Source of the DNA: a virus | Virus record (IMG/VR): IMGVR_UViG_3300017971_000032 | Coordinates: 1-64,000 of that record | Reading direction: 5' to 3' (one strand) | DNA: 64,000 nt | Shown: piece by piece, positions 35,377 to 43,665 of the stretch | Layout: each line of letters begins with the position of its first letter | Numbering within the stretch: the stretch's first letter is position 1 | Notes under the pieces: generated by a model | Seen by the model: the letters and a program-made list of their open reading frames with translations, nothing else | Databases searched by the model: none | What the model was told of the DNA's origin: nothing | Program-made: the position numbers and the translations under genes

Positions 35377-36447
35377 ATGCCACAGTTGGAGGAGCTATCC
35401 ATCGAGGTTACCAATGAATGCCCTATGATGTGTATCCATTGCTCATCCGGTTCCAGCCCCAAACGGTTGCCTGATGAGATCTCAGTGGAGCTACAATTGG
35501 ATTTGATTGAGCAAGCACGGGATATGGGCGCAACTGTGCTGAGCCTGAGTGGTGGGGAGCCTTTGGTGTACCCTCACCTTATGGAGCTGGTGCGAAAGGC
35601 TGAACGGTGGGGTTATGATCGCATCCTGTTGTACACTACTGGCCATACGCACGAGCATCGTTGGGTGAATCAGCACCCTCTTGTGAGTAGGTTGTTAAGC
35701 GTGCGCAATTTGACTTGGATATTCTCGCTCCATTCTGCTAACCCTGCGGTTAATGACCACATCATGAACCGTGAGGGTGCTACTAATCACATCAAGGACT
35801 CCGTATCTTGGTTGGTGAGCCAAGGTGCCGATGTTGAGATTCACATGGTGCCAATGAAAATCAACTTCACCAGCATTGCTGGCTTGCGCCAATGGTGCTC
35901 TTCTATAGGTGTGAGTAAGATGAGTTTGCTGCGGTTTGTGCCCCAAACACGTGGTGCGGCCAACAAGGACGCATTGCTGATGGACGTGCCTGATTTCTCA
36001 TTGATGCAGGCCATTATGCATATTCAGACTACCATGTCCGCCAGCCCTACAGACCTGCGACTAGGATGCCCGATTGACTTCAGACACTCTCTTGGATTGG
36101 TGTCGGAGAAACAAAAGCCATGCCATGCTGGTGATGATCTTATTCTTGTGCGGCCAGATGGTGCTGCCCATCCTTGCGCTGCTTGGAAGTCTTTGCCGTC
36201 TGACGCCAACGTGCGGGACTACAGCCTGGAGAGCATTTTCAATGATAGTACGGTGTTCCAAGCCGTACGTCACTTCAAGTACGACAGGGGATGGGATCGC
36301 ATCGAGGGATGCAAGGATTGTAAGTATGTGGAGAGTTGTATGGGTGGTTGCCCTGCTCAACGTCTTCATGCCTATGGCAAGAAGCTGGATGCGTTGTTTG
36401 CCGCCCCTGGCGATCCATTGTGTCACATGGTGAGGGGTAATGTCTGA
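35377..36447 (+). CDS. SPASM-domain radical SAM enzyme
   Basis: About 356 residues from ATG 35377 (AAGGAG upstream). The radical SAM motif is CPMMCIHCS at 15-23. SLSGGEPLVYPHL near 57 is the S-adenosylmethionine GGE motif. The C-terminal CKDCKYVESCMGGCPAQR (about 315-332) is a SPASM auxiliary-cluster signature. Such enzymes modify peptides or, in some cases, sugars. It lies between GT 6 and recA, so either a glycan step or a peptide/protein modification is possible; no precursor peptide is obvious nearby. Confidence 0.8.
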   Translation: MPQLEELSIEVTNECPMMCIHCSSGSSPKRLPDEISVELQLDLIEQARDMGATVLSLSGGEPLVYPHLMELVRKAERWGYDRILLYTTGHTHEHRWVNQHPLVSRLLSVRNLTWIFSLHSANPAVNDHIMNREGATNHIKDSVSWLVSQGADVEIHMVPMKINFTSIAGLRQWCSSIGVSKMSLLRFVPQTRGAANKDALLMDVPDFSLMQAIMHIQTTMSASPTDLRLGCPIDFRHSLGLVSEKQKPCHAGDDLILVRPDGAAHPCAAWKSLPSDANVRDYSLESIFNDSTVFQAVRHFKYDRGWDRIEGCKDCKYVESCMGGCPAQRLHAYGKKLDALFAAPGDPLCHMVRGNV

Positions 36448-37444
36448 GCTATTGAAACATATCACTGGCCACAACCCCAAGACTAGAATCATCACTCTAA
36501 GCAATCAGTCGGCTTTGAGCAAGGTCACGGAGTTCGTTCCAACCGGTTGCCCGCCACTGGATTGGATCATGGGTGGGGGCGTGCCGGCAGGGCGCATAAC
36601 GGAGATCTATGGTGACACTTCAACAGGCAAGACGCTTCTGGCTGAGCATATTCTGGCCGAGACGCAGGCCATGGGTGGCACTGCCGTATTGCTGGATACT
36701 GAAACAGCCATTGATCAGCATTTGGCTGAGACCATAGGCATAGATATAGAAGAGTTGCTGTACGCTAATCCTGAGACTATTGAGGATGTATACAAGACCA
36801 TACAGGAGTTTATCGAAGCCAAGCGCGAAGTTGATCCTGATGGGCTAATGACAATTGTGTGGGATAGTGTAGCTGCTACATCCTCAGAGGAAGAAGTTGA
36901 GAAGGTCAGGAAGGAAGGCTTGGGTGCCCGCACGGTAGCCACGCATGCTCGGCTCATATCCAAAATGTGTCGGGTGATGAGACGTGAGGTAGCATCAGAG
37001 CGCTTGGCATTGGTATTGATAAATCAAACACGCCAGAAGATCGGAGTTTTGTTTGGGGATGACAAGAGTACGTTCGGTGGCCGAGCAATTGGGTACTACT
37101 CATCTGTTAGGCTTGAATTGGCGCAGCGTGGTCAGATCAAGGATCATGGGGATGTGATAGGCATTAAGGCTAGAGCATATGTGGCCAAGAACAAGGTGGC
37201 TCCACCATTTGGCCAATGTACCATACCTATATTGTTTGACGTGGGTATAGACGAGCCTGGGGCCATGTTGGAATGGTTGAAGTCCCAAGACGTTATCACT
37301 ACTGCTGGGGGATGGCATCGCATAACTTTGGATGGAGAAGAGCACTCATTCCAACGCCCATCTTGGCCTGAGTTGTATCTCAAACACAGGTCTGAGATAC
37401 TGAGTTGGATGTTTGATACGGAGGACACTAATGAATTTGATTGA
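36440..37444 (+). CDS. RecA/UvsX-like recombinase
   Basis: A 334-residue strand-exchange protein. TGCPPLDWIMGGGVPAGRITEIYGDTSTGKT contains Walker A GDTSTGKT near 59-66; Walker B is MTIVWDSVAA near 138-147; the L2-like region LINQTRQKIGVLFG near 195. Family role: filament formation on single-stranded DNA and strand invasion during recombination-dependent replication. It overlaps the radical SAM gene by 8 bases. Confidence 0.88.
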   Translation: MSELLKHITGHNPKTRIITLSNQSALSKVTEFVPTGCPPLDWIMGGGVPAGRITEIYGDTSTGKTLLAEHILAETQAMGGTAVLLDTETAIDQHLAETIGIDIEELLYANPETIEDVYKTIQEFIEAKREVDPDGLMTIVWDSVAATSSEEEVEKVRKEGLGARTVATHARLISKMCRVMRREVASERLALVLINQTRQKIGVLFGDDKSTFGGRAIGYYSSVRLELAQRGQIKDHGDVIGIKARAYVAKNKVAPPFGQCTIPILFDVGIDEPGAMLEWLKSQDVITTAGGWHRITLDGEEHSFQRPSWPELYLKHRSEILSWMFDTEDTNEFD

Positions 37445-37691
37445 TTTGCTCAGGGTTGTGGCATCTTCCAGGACACGCATCAATGCCATGGCCATGACGT
37501 TCGATGGCGTTTACTCTTATCTGGATGATAATTTGCCCGTGGCGTTGGAGCATGATGCCGAGTTCATGCATTATGATCAGGCAGCATTGGCCAATAACAT
37601 TGCAAGTAATCTTAAGCGTGTGGCAGAGCTTATGGATAGTATGGTGGAGGCATTGAACGAGGAGCAAAAGCTGGAGAGCACCTCGCACTGA
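37431..37691 (+). CDS. Small helical protein
   Basis: About 86 residues from ATG 37431, with GGAGG upstream and an overlap with recA. A helical, acidic C-terminus (RVAELMDSMVEALNEEQK). Coupling to recA hints at an accessory role; no family recognised. Confidence 0.55.
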   Translation: MNLIDLLRVVASSRTRINAMAMTFDGVYSYLDDNLPVALEHDAEFMHYDQAALANNIASNLKRVAELMDSMVEALNEEQKLESTSH

Positions 37692-37765
37692 CGCATGGGG
37701 GCCATACAGAAGATGGAAGCGTCACAAAGATCAATTGTATCCACCTAAGTGTAAGTCTAGCAAGG

Positions 37766-38689
37766 ATGAAGATGAATCTGATAATCGACGGGACGAATCT
37801 GGCTCACAGGGCACGTCATGCGTATGACCTGTCTTACAGGGGCAAGGATACGTCAACCACATATGGCGTGATGCGCATGTTGGCGGCTTTAGTGAGGAAC
37901 TACAACCCCTCATCCGTGGTATTTGCCTGGGATGGAGGTACACCTGGCTTCCGGCGCAGGCTCGTTCCTGAGTACAAATCCAAGCGCAAGCATGAGGAAG
38001 ATCCAACGTGGCTGGAGTTCTTGGCTCAATTAGGTGAGCTTGAGAAGATCTTGCCATACACTGGGGTGCTTCAGGTTAAGCGCAGAGGCATAGAAGCTGA
38101 TGATATCATGGCCCATGCGGCTCAGATGCTGACAGGTGATAATTTGATAATCACTACAGATGATGATCTGCTACAATGCGTGGATGACGCCACATCTGTG
38201 TTCAAGCCTGGAGGCAAGAAGGGCACTATCTATCGCATGTCTAATTTTGAGGATAAAGTAGGCTGGCCACCATTCAAGTTCGTATTGAGTAAAGTGTTGC
38301 AAGGTGATAGTAGTGATAACATCAAGGGTGTTTTTGGCATTGGCCCCAAGACTGCTCACAAGTTGTTACAACATGACAATGTGTTAGAAGCTGCCTCCCC
38401 CAAACTTAGGGATAGGATTGAAAAGTTCATCGAAGATGGGTCATACGTCAAAGCCTACGGGGCAATAGATCTAAGCCATGATAGAGCAGGTGCTAGATTG
38501 ACTATATTGCGTTCCAAATGGCATCCAGCTCATGTCAAACGTTTGTATAAGTGGTGTATAGACAGGGGTTTTGTTAGCATTATTGAGCAAGAGAGCCTGA
38601 GCGTATTCGGGCGTTTGCGGGAGCCACAGTTTGATAAGTTGTTGCGTCGCACTCCATTGGTATGGGATTATGGCAGAGCAGAACATTGA
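37766..38689 (+). CDS. 5'-3' exonuclease / flap nuclease
   Basis: A 307-residue protein matching the 5'-nuclease domain of DNA polymerase I and T4 RNase H. NLIIDGTNLAHR (metal Asp), VFAWDGGTPGFRRRLVPEYK, then GIEADDIMAHAA and LIITTDDDLLQCV carry the metal-binding acids, and VFGIGPKTAHKLL near 190 is the helix-3-turn DNA-binding motif. It removes RNA primers and flaps, a job not covered by the phage polymerase, which lacks this domain. Confidence 0.87.
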   Translation: MKMNLIIDGTNLAHRARHAYDLSYRGKDTSTTYGVMRMLAALVRNYNPSSVVFAWDGGTPGFRRRLVPEYKSKRKHEEDPTWLEFLAQLGELEKILPYTGVLQVKRRGIEADDIMAHAAQMLTGDNLIITTDDDLLQCVDDATSVFKPGGKKGTIYRMSNFEDKVGWPPFKFVLSKVLQGDSSDNIKGVFGIGPKTAHKLLQHDNVLEAASPKLRDRIEKFIEDGSYVKAYGAIDLSHDRAGARLTILRSKWHPAHVKRLYKWCIDRGFVSIIEQESLSVFGRLREPQFDKLLRRTPLVWDYGRAEH

Positions 38690-38840
38690 TGACGGTTTTG
38701 ATCCTGACAAGGCTAGTGAGAGCTGTGCTGCTTTGAAAGCCTACTTGGAATACATCCAGTGCATAGAAAGAACGTACGAGGCTGTGCTAGGCTATTTAAG
38801 CCTTGCCCTAGAAAGTTATGAAAGGAAAAACGATGGATAA
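38670..38840 (+). CDS. Small acidic protein
   Basis: Fifty-six residues from ATG 38670 inside the end of the exonuclease gene. Helical and unrecognised. The next gene overlaps its end. Confidence 0.5.
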   Translation: MAEQNIDDGFDPDKASESCAALKAYLEYIQCIERTYEAVLGYLSLALESYERKNDG

Positions 38841-39078
38841 CCATAAGCCAGAATCTGAGATGGATAACCCTAAGCCAGAATCTGAATCGTTTATCACATC
38901 CAAGACCGCTGTGGATAAGTGGCCTGTAATATCAGTAGGTGATGAGGTGGTGGTGGGTGACATGCTATTCGTCATCCAAAGGCTGAATGCTTCTAGCGTA
39001 GTGATAAGGCCACAGGTAGACGGTATGAGAGCCAAGGACGCTATGGCAGTGTTGCGCAAAAAGGCTGCAGATGGGTAA
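38833..39078 (+). CDS. Small protein with KPES repeats
   Basis: Eighty-one residues; AAAGGA precedes ATG 38833. The N-terminus has a short tandem repeat (HKPESEMDN, PKPESES). The rest looks like a small SH3-like fold (VISVGDEVVVGDMLFVIQRL). Function unknown. Confidence 0.5.
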   Translation: MDNHKPESEMDNPKPESESFITSKTAVDKWPVISVGDEVVVGDMLFVIQRLNASSVVIRPQVDGMRAKDAMAVLRKKAADG

Positions 39079-39529
39079 ACGCTCCAAGGAGAAGGGTGCT
39101 GCATTCGAGCGCAGAATATGTAAAATCTTAGGTGACGCTTACGGCATAGAGCTGCGCCGCACACCTTTGAGTGGTGGATGGGCTCAACACTATGATGATG
39201 TAGCGGGTGATGTGGTGGCTGTCAAGGGCACTTTTCCTTACTGTGTGGAGTGCAAGAAGGAAGAGGGTTGGAAGCTGGAGAGTTTGCTTACAGACAGCCA
39301 CGCCTGGTTCGATGCTTGGTGGATGCAAACAGTTAATGCTTGCCCATCTGGGCAAGTGCCATTGTTAATATTCTCCCGCAATTACATGCCCGTGTTTGCA
39401 GCATCTAATTGCGAAGATCTACTATCAGATTTGAGGTATGGTAATATAGATGTGTCTTATGCGATAATTGAGGACATAGCTATCATGTTATTAGATAATT
39501 TTATTGCTTGGGACAAGGAAGAGTTATGA
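39071..39529 (+). CDS. PD-(D/E)XK nuclease, Hjc-like Holliday junction resolvase (putative)
   Basis: A 152-residue protein opening MGKRSKEKGAAFERRICKIL, the glutamate-bearing helix of Hjc-type resolvases, followed by RRTPLSGGWAQ, the Asp in AGDVVAV, and ECKKEEGW with the E-x-K catalytic pair. The fold class is clear; Holliday junction cleavage is the usual phage role and fits recA and flap nuclease nearby. Confidence 0.7.
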   Translation: MGKRSKEKGAAFERRICKILGDAYGIELRRTPLSGGWAQHYDDVAGDVVAVKGTFPYCVECKKEEGWKLESLLTDSHAWFDAWWMQTVNACPSGQVPLLIFSRNYMPVFAASNCEDLLSDLRYGNIDVSYAIIEDIAIMLLDNFIAWDKEEL

Positions 39530-39711
39530 AATTAGTGTTAAAAGGCAAATCTCCAATAGTGGTCATAAATAGTACTACCAATGATGATTGGATAAAATCC
39601 TTGCCTGGACACTCTGACGAGGTAGACGTAATTGACGCATCGGCTACGGTTGGCGTTGAGAAAAAAGGCATCAGGTTGGTGAAGGGCCATGATAAAGAAG
39701 CTGAAACTTAG
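39526..39711 (+). CDS. Small unknown protein
   Basis: Sixty-one residues with an AAGGAAGAG ribosome site, overlapping the resolvase gene (ATGA) and the ADP-ribosyltransferase start. No domain is recognised. It could be an immunity-type partner of the toxin-like next gene by position only. Confidence 0.45.
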   Translation: MKLVLKGKSPIVVINSTTNDDWIKSLPGHSDEVDVIDASATVGVEKKGIRLVKGHDKEAET

Positions 39712-40696
39712 GCTTGGTGAGAAAGGTGGTCCAGGCTCCGGTAATTGGGGACATGCGGGTCGTCCTGGGCTAGTGGGTGGTAGCTCTAAGCGCAGCGTAC
39801 ATTTTGGCCCTGGGGATGCTGGTGCTTGGGGTGAAGATTTGAATGCTTTCATGGATGAGCGCACTCCCGAATATGGTGATTGGCGTCGTGCTAGTCACCG
39901 TATTAGAGCTGTAGTGAAGTCGCAAATCACCGATGAGCTTTGTGAACGCACAGGCTTAGACAGGGAATTGGTACGTGATTTTATTAAGCAATGGGCCCAT
40001 TCCAGTAATGATTCAGATATGCGCTCCTTGTCCATTCAGGAGGCAGCCGCAGAGGAATTGGGTGTTGAGTTGAGTGATTGGCAAAAGGCATCCATAGAGA
40101 AAATATTGGATGTCAGTTGGATGGATGAGCAATACTCGCATTGGCCCAAAGAAACACTAGACAAAGCCAAGGCTGATTATTTCAATCGACTTGATCGCAA
40201 GCCCTTGATGCCAAGAGAGCAAGAACGCCAGCTTGTGCGTGCTATGTATGATTATACTCAGGAGGAGTTGGCCAAGGCAGGCTACAAGCCTGATGATACT
40301 ATAGAAGTGTACCGTGGCGTTACATATGGTGACACCAAACCTGATTTTGGTGAGAGTGATGTAATTAACTATAAAGGCAATGCCATTGAATCTTGGAGTG
40401 TAGGAGAGCAAGTGGCTGATGCATTTGCTGCTGGTGGGGGTGAGTTGGGCCCAATTGACCCGATGGGAATATTGGATTATGGGGCAACAATATCTATGAA
40501 TGTGCCGGTCAAGAATATAATATCTACAGCTCATACAGGGTTTGGGTGTTTAAAGGAGGGCGAGGTTATTGTGGCTGGTAACGTGCCTGGCTCCAAAGGG
40601 TTTGTAAATACACTGTTTGAGCCACCTACCCAAGAAGAGATTGATGAGTACATGAACTTGACAGGTGCGAGTGAAGTGATAGATTATTGGACTTAA
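39689..40696 (+). CDS. Tagged ADP-ribosyltransferase (putative virion effector)
   Basis: A 335-residue protein. Residues 11-33 are the shared tag (GGPGSGNWGHAGRPG plus LVGGSSKR). The C-terminal half has the R-S-E layout of mono-ADP-ribosyltransferases: Arg209 in EVYRGVTYG, S235-W-S237 in place of the STS motif, and E290-G-E292 in place of ExE. Such enzymes transfer ADP-ribose from NAD to host proteins; T4 Alt is a packaged example that modifies RNA polymerase. The tag is also in two head proteins, so packaging in the virion is the favoured inference. Confidence 0.75.
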   Translation: MIKKLKLRLGEKGGPGSGNWGHAGRPGLVGGSSKRSVHFGPGDAGAWGEDLNAFMDERTPEYGDWRRASHRIRAVVKSQITDELCERTGLDRELVRDFIKQWAHSSNDSDMRSLSIQEAAAEELGVELSDWQKASIEKILDVSWMDEQYSHWPKETLDKAKADYFNRLDRKPLMPREQERQLVRAMYDYTQEELAKAGYKPDDTIEVYRGVTYGDTKPDFGESDVINYKGNAIESWSVGEQVADAFAAGGGELGPIDPMGILDYGATISMNVPVKNIISTAHTGFGCLKEGEVIVAGNVPGSKGFVNTLFEPPTQEEIDEYMNLTGASEVIDYWT

Positions 40697-40697
40697 T

Positions 40698-41483
40698 ATG
40701 GATGACAAAGCATTAGCTGGCCCAATATCCCCAGAGACAGAGATACGCACTCATCCAGATGGTCAGGATTGGGTGTATTATGCTGGCCAACCTATTGTAG
40801 AGCTTGGCCGCAAGCGTGCGCTGCCTGATGAGCATTGTCATCCTGAGCCTGGGTACACTGTAGGGCGTTGTAAAATGATAAAGCGCAATGGCGAACGTTG
40901 CCGCAACCCTGTGCGCAAGGGTTGGACAGTGTGCCATTACCATGGTGCTGGCTTCCCTTCTAACCCTGGAGGTTTGAACAATAAGCAGATTGTCTCAGGG
41001 CGTCACACACCTCATCTGCCTTCCAGGCTTGTGGAAACATACCTTAACTACGCTAACAGCCCTGAGCATCTCAGTATGGCTGATGAGTTGGCCTTGCTAG
41101 ATACGCGCATGGCAGAGCTGCTGACCAGGCTAGACACGTCAGACGTGAAGCGTGCTTGGTTGAAAGTGAGACATGCACGCCAATTGTTGAACGGGGTTGA
41201 CTCGGATGATAAACGTTTGGATGATGCCATAGGTTTGTTAGATGAGGCTACGGGCATCAAAGGTGAGGACGCTGAGATATGGGATGAGATATGCGCTATT
41301 GTGGAGGAAAGACGCAAGGTTGCTGATTCAGAGCGCAAGCGTGTGACTGATGCTCAGCAAGTCATGACCTATGAGAAGGCCAATATGCTAGTGGCTTTTT
41401 TGATGTCTAGTGTCCAAACCCATGTCCAAGATCCACAGGTGCTGCGTGCCATAGCTGATGATATGAAGCGTGTTACTCTGTAA
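40698..41483 (+). CDS. Putative small terminase subunit with zinc-type motif
   Basis: A 261-residue protein one base after the ADP-ribosyltransferase gene. Residues 54-86 carry a CxxxxxxGxxCxxPxxxGxxxCxxH motif (GRCKMIKRNGERCRNPV, then CHYHGAGFP), common in phage proteins just upstream of terminases. The rest is a long helical region, as in small terminase oligomerisation domains. The large subunit lies 3.6 kb downstream, past the mini-gene cassette. Confidence 0.55.
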   Translation: MDDKALAGPISPETEIRTHPDGQDWVYYAGQPIVELGRKRALPDEHCHPEPGYTVGRCKMIKRNGERCRNPVRKGWTVCHYHGAGFPSNPGGLNNKQIVSGRHTPHLPSRLVETYLNYANSPEHLSMADELALLDTRMAELLTRLDTSDVKRAWLKVRHARQLLNGVDSDDKRLDDAIGLLDEATGIKGEDAEIWDEICAIVEERRKVADSERKRVTDAQQVMTYEKANMLVAFLMSSVQTHVQDPQVLRAIADDMKRVTL

Positions 41484-41484
41484 G

Positions 41485-41496
41485 CGGTTTAGTATA
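41485..41496 (+). promoter_or_regulatory. Class A promoter motif CGGTTTAGTATA
   Basis: The element drives the mini membrane protein cassette and probably the large terminase. A perfect 14-bp leader stem begins four bases after it. Confidence 0.75.
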
Positions 41497-41499
41497 GTA

Positions 41500-41586
41500 A
41501 GTGGTGGGGGCAACGTGCCTCCTTAGGATAACCTGCAACGGGATTTGGACATCTGAATGCTTGTACTACTACTTGCCCCCACCACT
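41500..41586 (+). promoter_or_regulatory. Leader RNA stem-loop
   Basis: AGTGGTGGGGGCAA (41500-41513) is perfectly complementary to 41573-41586, enclosing 59 bases with a CCTCCTTAGG segment that could pair with a ribosome site. As at 34567, the stem starts at the expected transcript 5' end. The first gene of the unit begins at 41653. Confidence 0.65.
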
Positions 41587-41652
41587 ACACAAGGTAATTA
41601 TAGCTATTGTAGTAGGTGCAGACTTTAATGTGAATCGGGAGGAGTTGCAGTT

Positions 41653-41814
41653 ATGCCAGATCCAAAGCCAGAACCAAAACCAGAAGAAGTAAAAGAAACG
41701 GAGTCCGCCCAATATGTGGATCGCCATCTTCACTACATCGAAGACATCGACAGCGAGGGAGGTCACCATGGCGATTGGATAAAGATTGAGGAGAATAAAG
41801 ATGAAAGATCTTGA
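41653..41814 (+). CDS. Small Pro/Glu-rich protein
   Basis: Fifty-three residues with GGAGG upstream of ATG 41653. It begins MPDPKPEPKPEEVKE and ends acidic. First gene after the structured leader; unknown function. Confidence 0.6.
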   Translation: MPDPKPEPKPEEVKETESAQYVDRHLHYIEDIDSEGGHHGDWIKIEENKDERS

Positions 41815-41956
41815 ACATTCCGGCCATATAGACGAGGATCAGTTCTACAGCATCGCACTAGGTGTCTTGATTGGCGGAGTGGCCGTTCTGGTAGGATTGT
41901 TGCTTGGCGTGATTGTGGGCCGACTCGGTTTGTTGGAATTGATTCTGGGGATGTGA
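41801..41956 (+). CDS. Mini membrane protein 1
   Basis: Fifty-one residues: an acidic N-terminus and one transmembrane segment (IALGVLIGGVAVLVGLLLGV). GAGGAG precedes ATG 41801, inside the end of the previous gene. Confidence 0.6.
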   Translation: MKDLEHSGHIDEDQFYSIALGVLIGGVAVLVGLLLGVIVGRLGLLELILGM

Positions 41957-41962
41957 GGTAAC

Positions 41963-42097
41963 ATGAAAGATCCAGCTGTAGGATTCTCGGCAAGGTTCCT
42001 GTTGTATGTGCTGATTCTAATAGCAATAGCAGGTGTAGGAATTGCCATATTTGATTTCTTGGGTCATCAGATCTTTGGCCCTGTGTGGGTGTGGTGA
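41963..42097 (+). CDS. Mini membrane protein 2
   Basis: Forty-four residues with one transmembrane segment (FLLYVLILIAIAGVGIAIFD) and an aromatic C-terminus. Its TGA overlaps the next ATG. Confidence 0.6.
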   Translation: MKDPAVGFSARFLLYVLILIAIAGVGIAIFDFLGHQIFGPVWVW

Positions 42098-42324
42098 TGA
42101 CAAAACACAGAGACGATTACAGGTTGGTCAACGTCAAAGGTTCAGGCATTGGCGTGATAGAGCCTGACACCTGGGCACGGATGCCAGAGGAGCTGAAGAC
42201 TGAAAACCATATTGAGGTTCTTGCTACGAACGAGGAAGTTGTCATCAGAGCAGCCTACCATTCTCATCCAGATAAGTACAACTGGAGGGACTCTGGTCAT
42301 ATAGCACCTAAGAATAAGAAATAG
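42097..42324 (+). CDS. Small soluble protein
   Basis: Seventy-five residues starting in an ATGA overlap. Mixed charge, no domain recognised; one of the few soluble products of the cassette. Confidence 0.55.
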   Translation: MTKHRDDYRLVNVKGSGIGVIEPDTWARMPEELKTENHIEVLATNEEVVIRAAYHSHPDKYNWRDSGHIAPKNKK

Positions 42325-42353
42325 AAAGTGAACGATGACGGGAGGTAAGTGTG

Positions 42354-42581
42354 ATGCCCAAGTTTGATCCTTATGATAATCCTGATTATACGATTATAGC
42401 GGCGGAGCCTGGTACGCCTGAGCATGATGCTATGTGCGAGTTCTACAACGAGGGCAACTATGGGTTTGGTGGATTGTTGATGAGGCTGGCGCTGATTCTG
42501 CTTCTTCTACCGCTTGGCACAGCATGCATATGCGCACTAATGGGAGATCCAGAACTAGTGCGACAAGTGTTAGGAATGTGA
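42354..42581 (+). CDS. Mini membrane protein 3
   Basis: Seventy-five residues: 40 soluble acidic residues then a transmembrane segment (LALILLLLPLGTACICALMG). GGAGGT stands before it. Confidence 0.6.
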   Translation: MPKFDPYDNPDYTIIAAEPGTPEHDAMCEFYNEGNYGFGGLLMRLALILLLLPLGTACICALMGDPELVRQVLGM

Positions 42582-42582
42582 T

Positions 42583-42720
42583 ATGACCTGCCCATCTAGA
42601 CCCAACTACACTGGGTTGATATGCGTGGTTCTAGGCCTCATTTTCATATGCTGCATGGCCACCATTGCTGCACCAGACACAGTGCTAGACCTGATATTTA
42701 ACCTGGTCGTAAACTGGTGA
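42583..42720 (+). CDS. Mini membrane protein 4
   Basis: Forty-five residues with one transmembrane segment (LICVVLGLIFICCMATIAAP), starting one base after the previous stop. Confidence 0.55.
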   Translation: MTCPSRPNYTGLICVVLGLIFICCMATIAAPDTVLDLIFNLVVNW

Positions 42721-42754
42721 CATAGGAGAGTTTGCTCAGATTTGGGGGAGATTG

Positions 42755-42868
42755 ATGTTCAAGAACTGGAACTTCGATTGGGAAGGAATCAAGAGCTGCG
42801 TGCTTGTTCCTATTGCTCTCGTTCTTCTCATGATCCTAATTGGAATGGTGCTAGGAAAGTGTAGCTAA
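42755..42868 (+). CDS. Mini membrane protein 5
   Basis: Thirty-seven residues with GGGGGAG upstream. One transmembrane segment (CVLVPIALVLLMILIGMVLG) after a short aromatic N-terminus. Confidence 0.55.
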   Translation: MFKNWNFDWEGIKSCVLVPIALVLLMILIGMVLGKCS

Positions 42869-42875
42869 TGGGTGA

Positions 42876-42989
42876 ATGCTAGTGAGTAATGTCAAAGGCT
42901 ACAATCCTGTAGGTGGATGTGGGTGTCTACTATTTGTATTGTGTATTACCGCTGTGCTAGCAATGTGTGTAGTTAACAGCATGAGGTGA
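42876..42989 (+). CDS. Mini membrane protein 6
   Basis: Thirty-seven residues with one Cys-rich transmembrane segment (CGCLLFVLCITAVLAMCVV). ATG 42876 or GTG 42882 could start it. Confidence 0.5.
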   Translation: MLVSNVKGYNPVGGCGCLLFVLCITAVLAMCVVNSMR

Positions 42990-42992
42990 TTT

Positions 42993-43184
42993 ATGGACTA
43001 CCTATTGGTGTGCGACGATGAGACTGCCAGACTATTGCAAGAGGCTTTGAACGGCCACAAGATCAAGGTAGTGCCTAAGGTTGAATCATTGGGATTCCAA
43101 CATCCTGAGGGTTCTCCTTTGCGTGAGATCAAGCGTGACGGCACTCCCACTTCCCAAATGGACAAACATGGACATAGACGGTAG
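42993..43184 (+). CDS. Small soluble protein
   Basis: Sixty-three residues with AGGTGA before ATG 42993. It looks like a small alpha/beta unit (MDYLLVCDDETARLLQEAL) with a basic C-terminus that overlaps the next gene. Confidence 0.55.
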   Translation: MDYLLVCDDETARLLQEALNGHKIKVVPKVESLGFQHPEGSPLREIKRDGTPTSQMDKHGHRR

Positions 43185-43665
43185 TGACGAGTATGTGGAG
43201 TTCCCTGACTTCGAGGAATGGTTAGGCTTGAGGTATGGTATGCCGAAGCAGGGAACTGCAGAATATAATGTTCTGAAGCGTTTTGGGCACCGTGTCTACT
43301 TGGACAGAGCGTATCCTGAGATATTCTGCCAAACCGGAGTTTCTAAGCGGGATATATGGGGTTGGCAGCATCACTTGTACCGTTGGTACTGTGTAAGGCT
43401 AATGACCGGAGATGATGACGAGGTTGACGAGGATGCGCTCCTCGCACTTTTAGAGACAGCCCCTGTATATTATGTGCTTAACGACATCTCCGTGCCCGGA
43501 GTCACGAATATCGCGGTCAACACTAAGTGCGTGCCTGTGTGGTGGGATGGGGGCAGGGCTGTTGTGCTGTTTTGCATAGGAGATGACTTAGTACTAGCAG
43601 AAGTGCCGCAGGCTGATCTGAAAGAGACTGACAGCACTTTCAGATCTTGGGAGGATATAGAGTGA
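43168..43665 (+). CDS. Unknown protein
   Basis: About 165 residues from ATG 43168. Acidic, with aromatic-rich segments (WGWQHHLYRWYCV). No family recognised. Overlaps the previous gene and meets the next at TGATG. Confidence 0.55.
   Translation: MDIDGSDEYVEFPDFEEWLGLRYGMPKQGTAEYNVLKRFGHRVYLDRAYPEIFCQTGVSKRDIWGWQHHLYRWYCVRLMTGDDDEVDEDALLALLETAPVYYVLNDISVPGVTNIAVNTKCVPVWWDGGRAVVLFCIGDDLVLAEVPQADLKETDSTFRSWEDIE

Noticed and set aside
41501-41692. A 63-residue gene over the leader stem
   Set aside because: It starts inside the stem-loop without a ribosome site; the 53-residue gene at 41653 in another frame has GGAGG.
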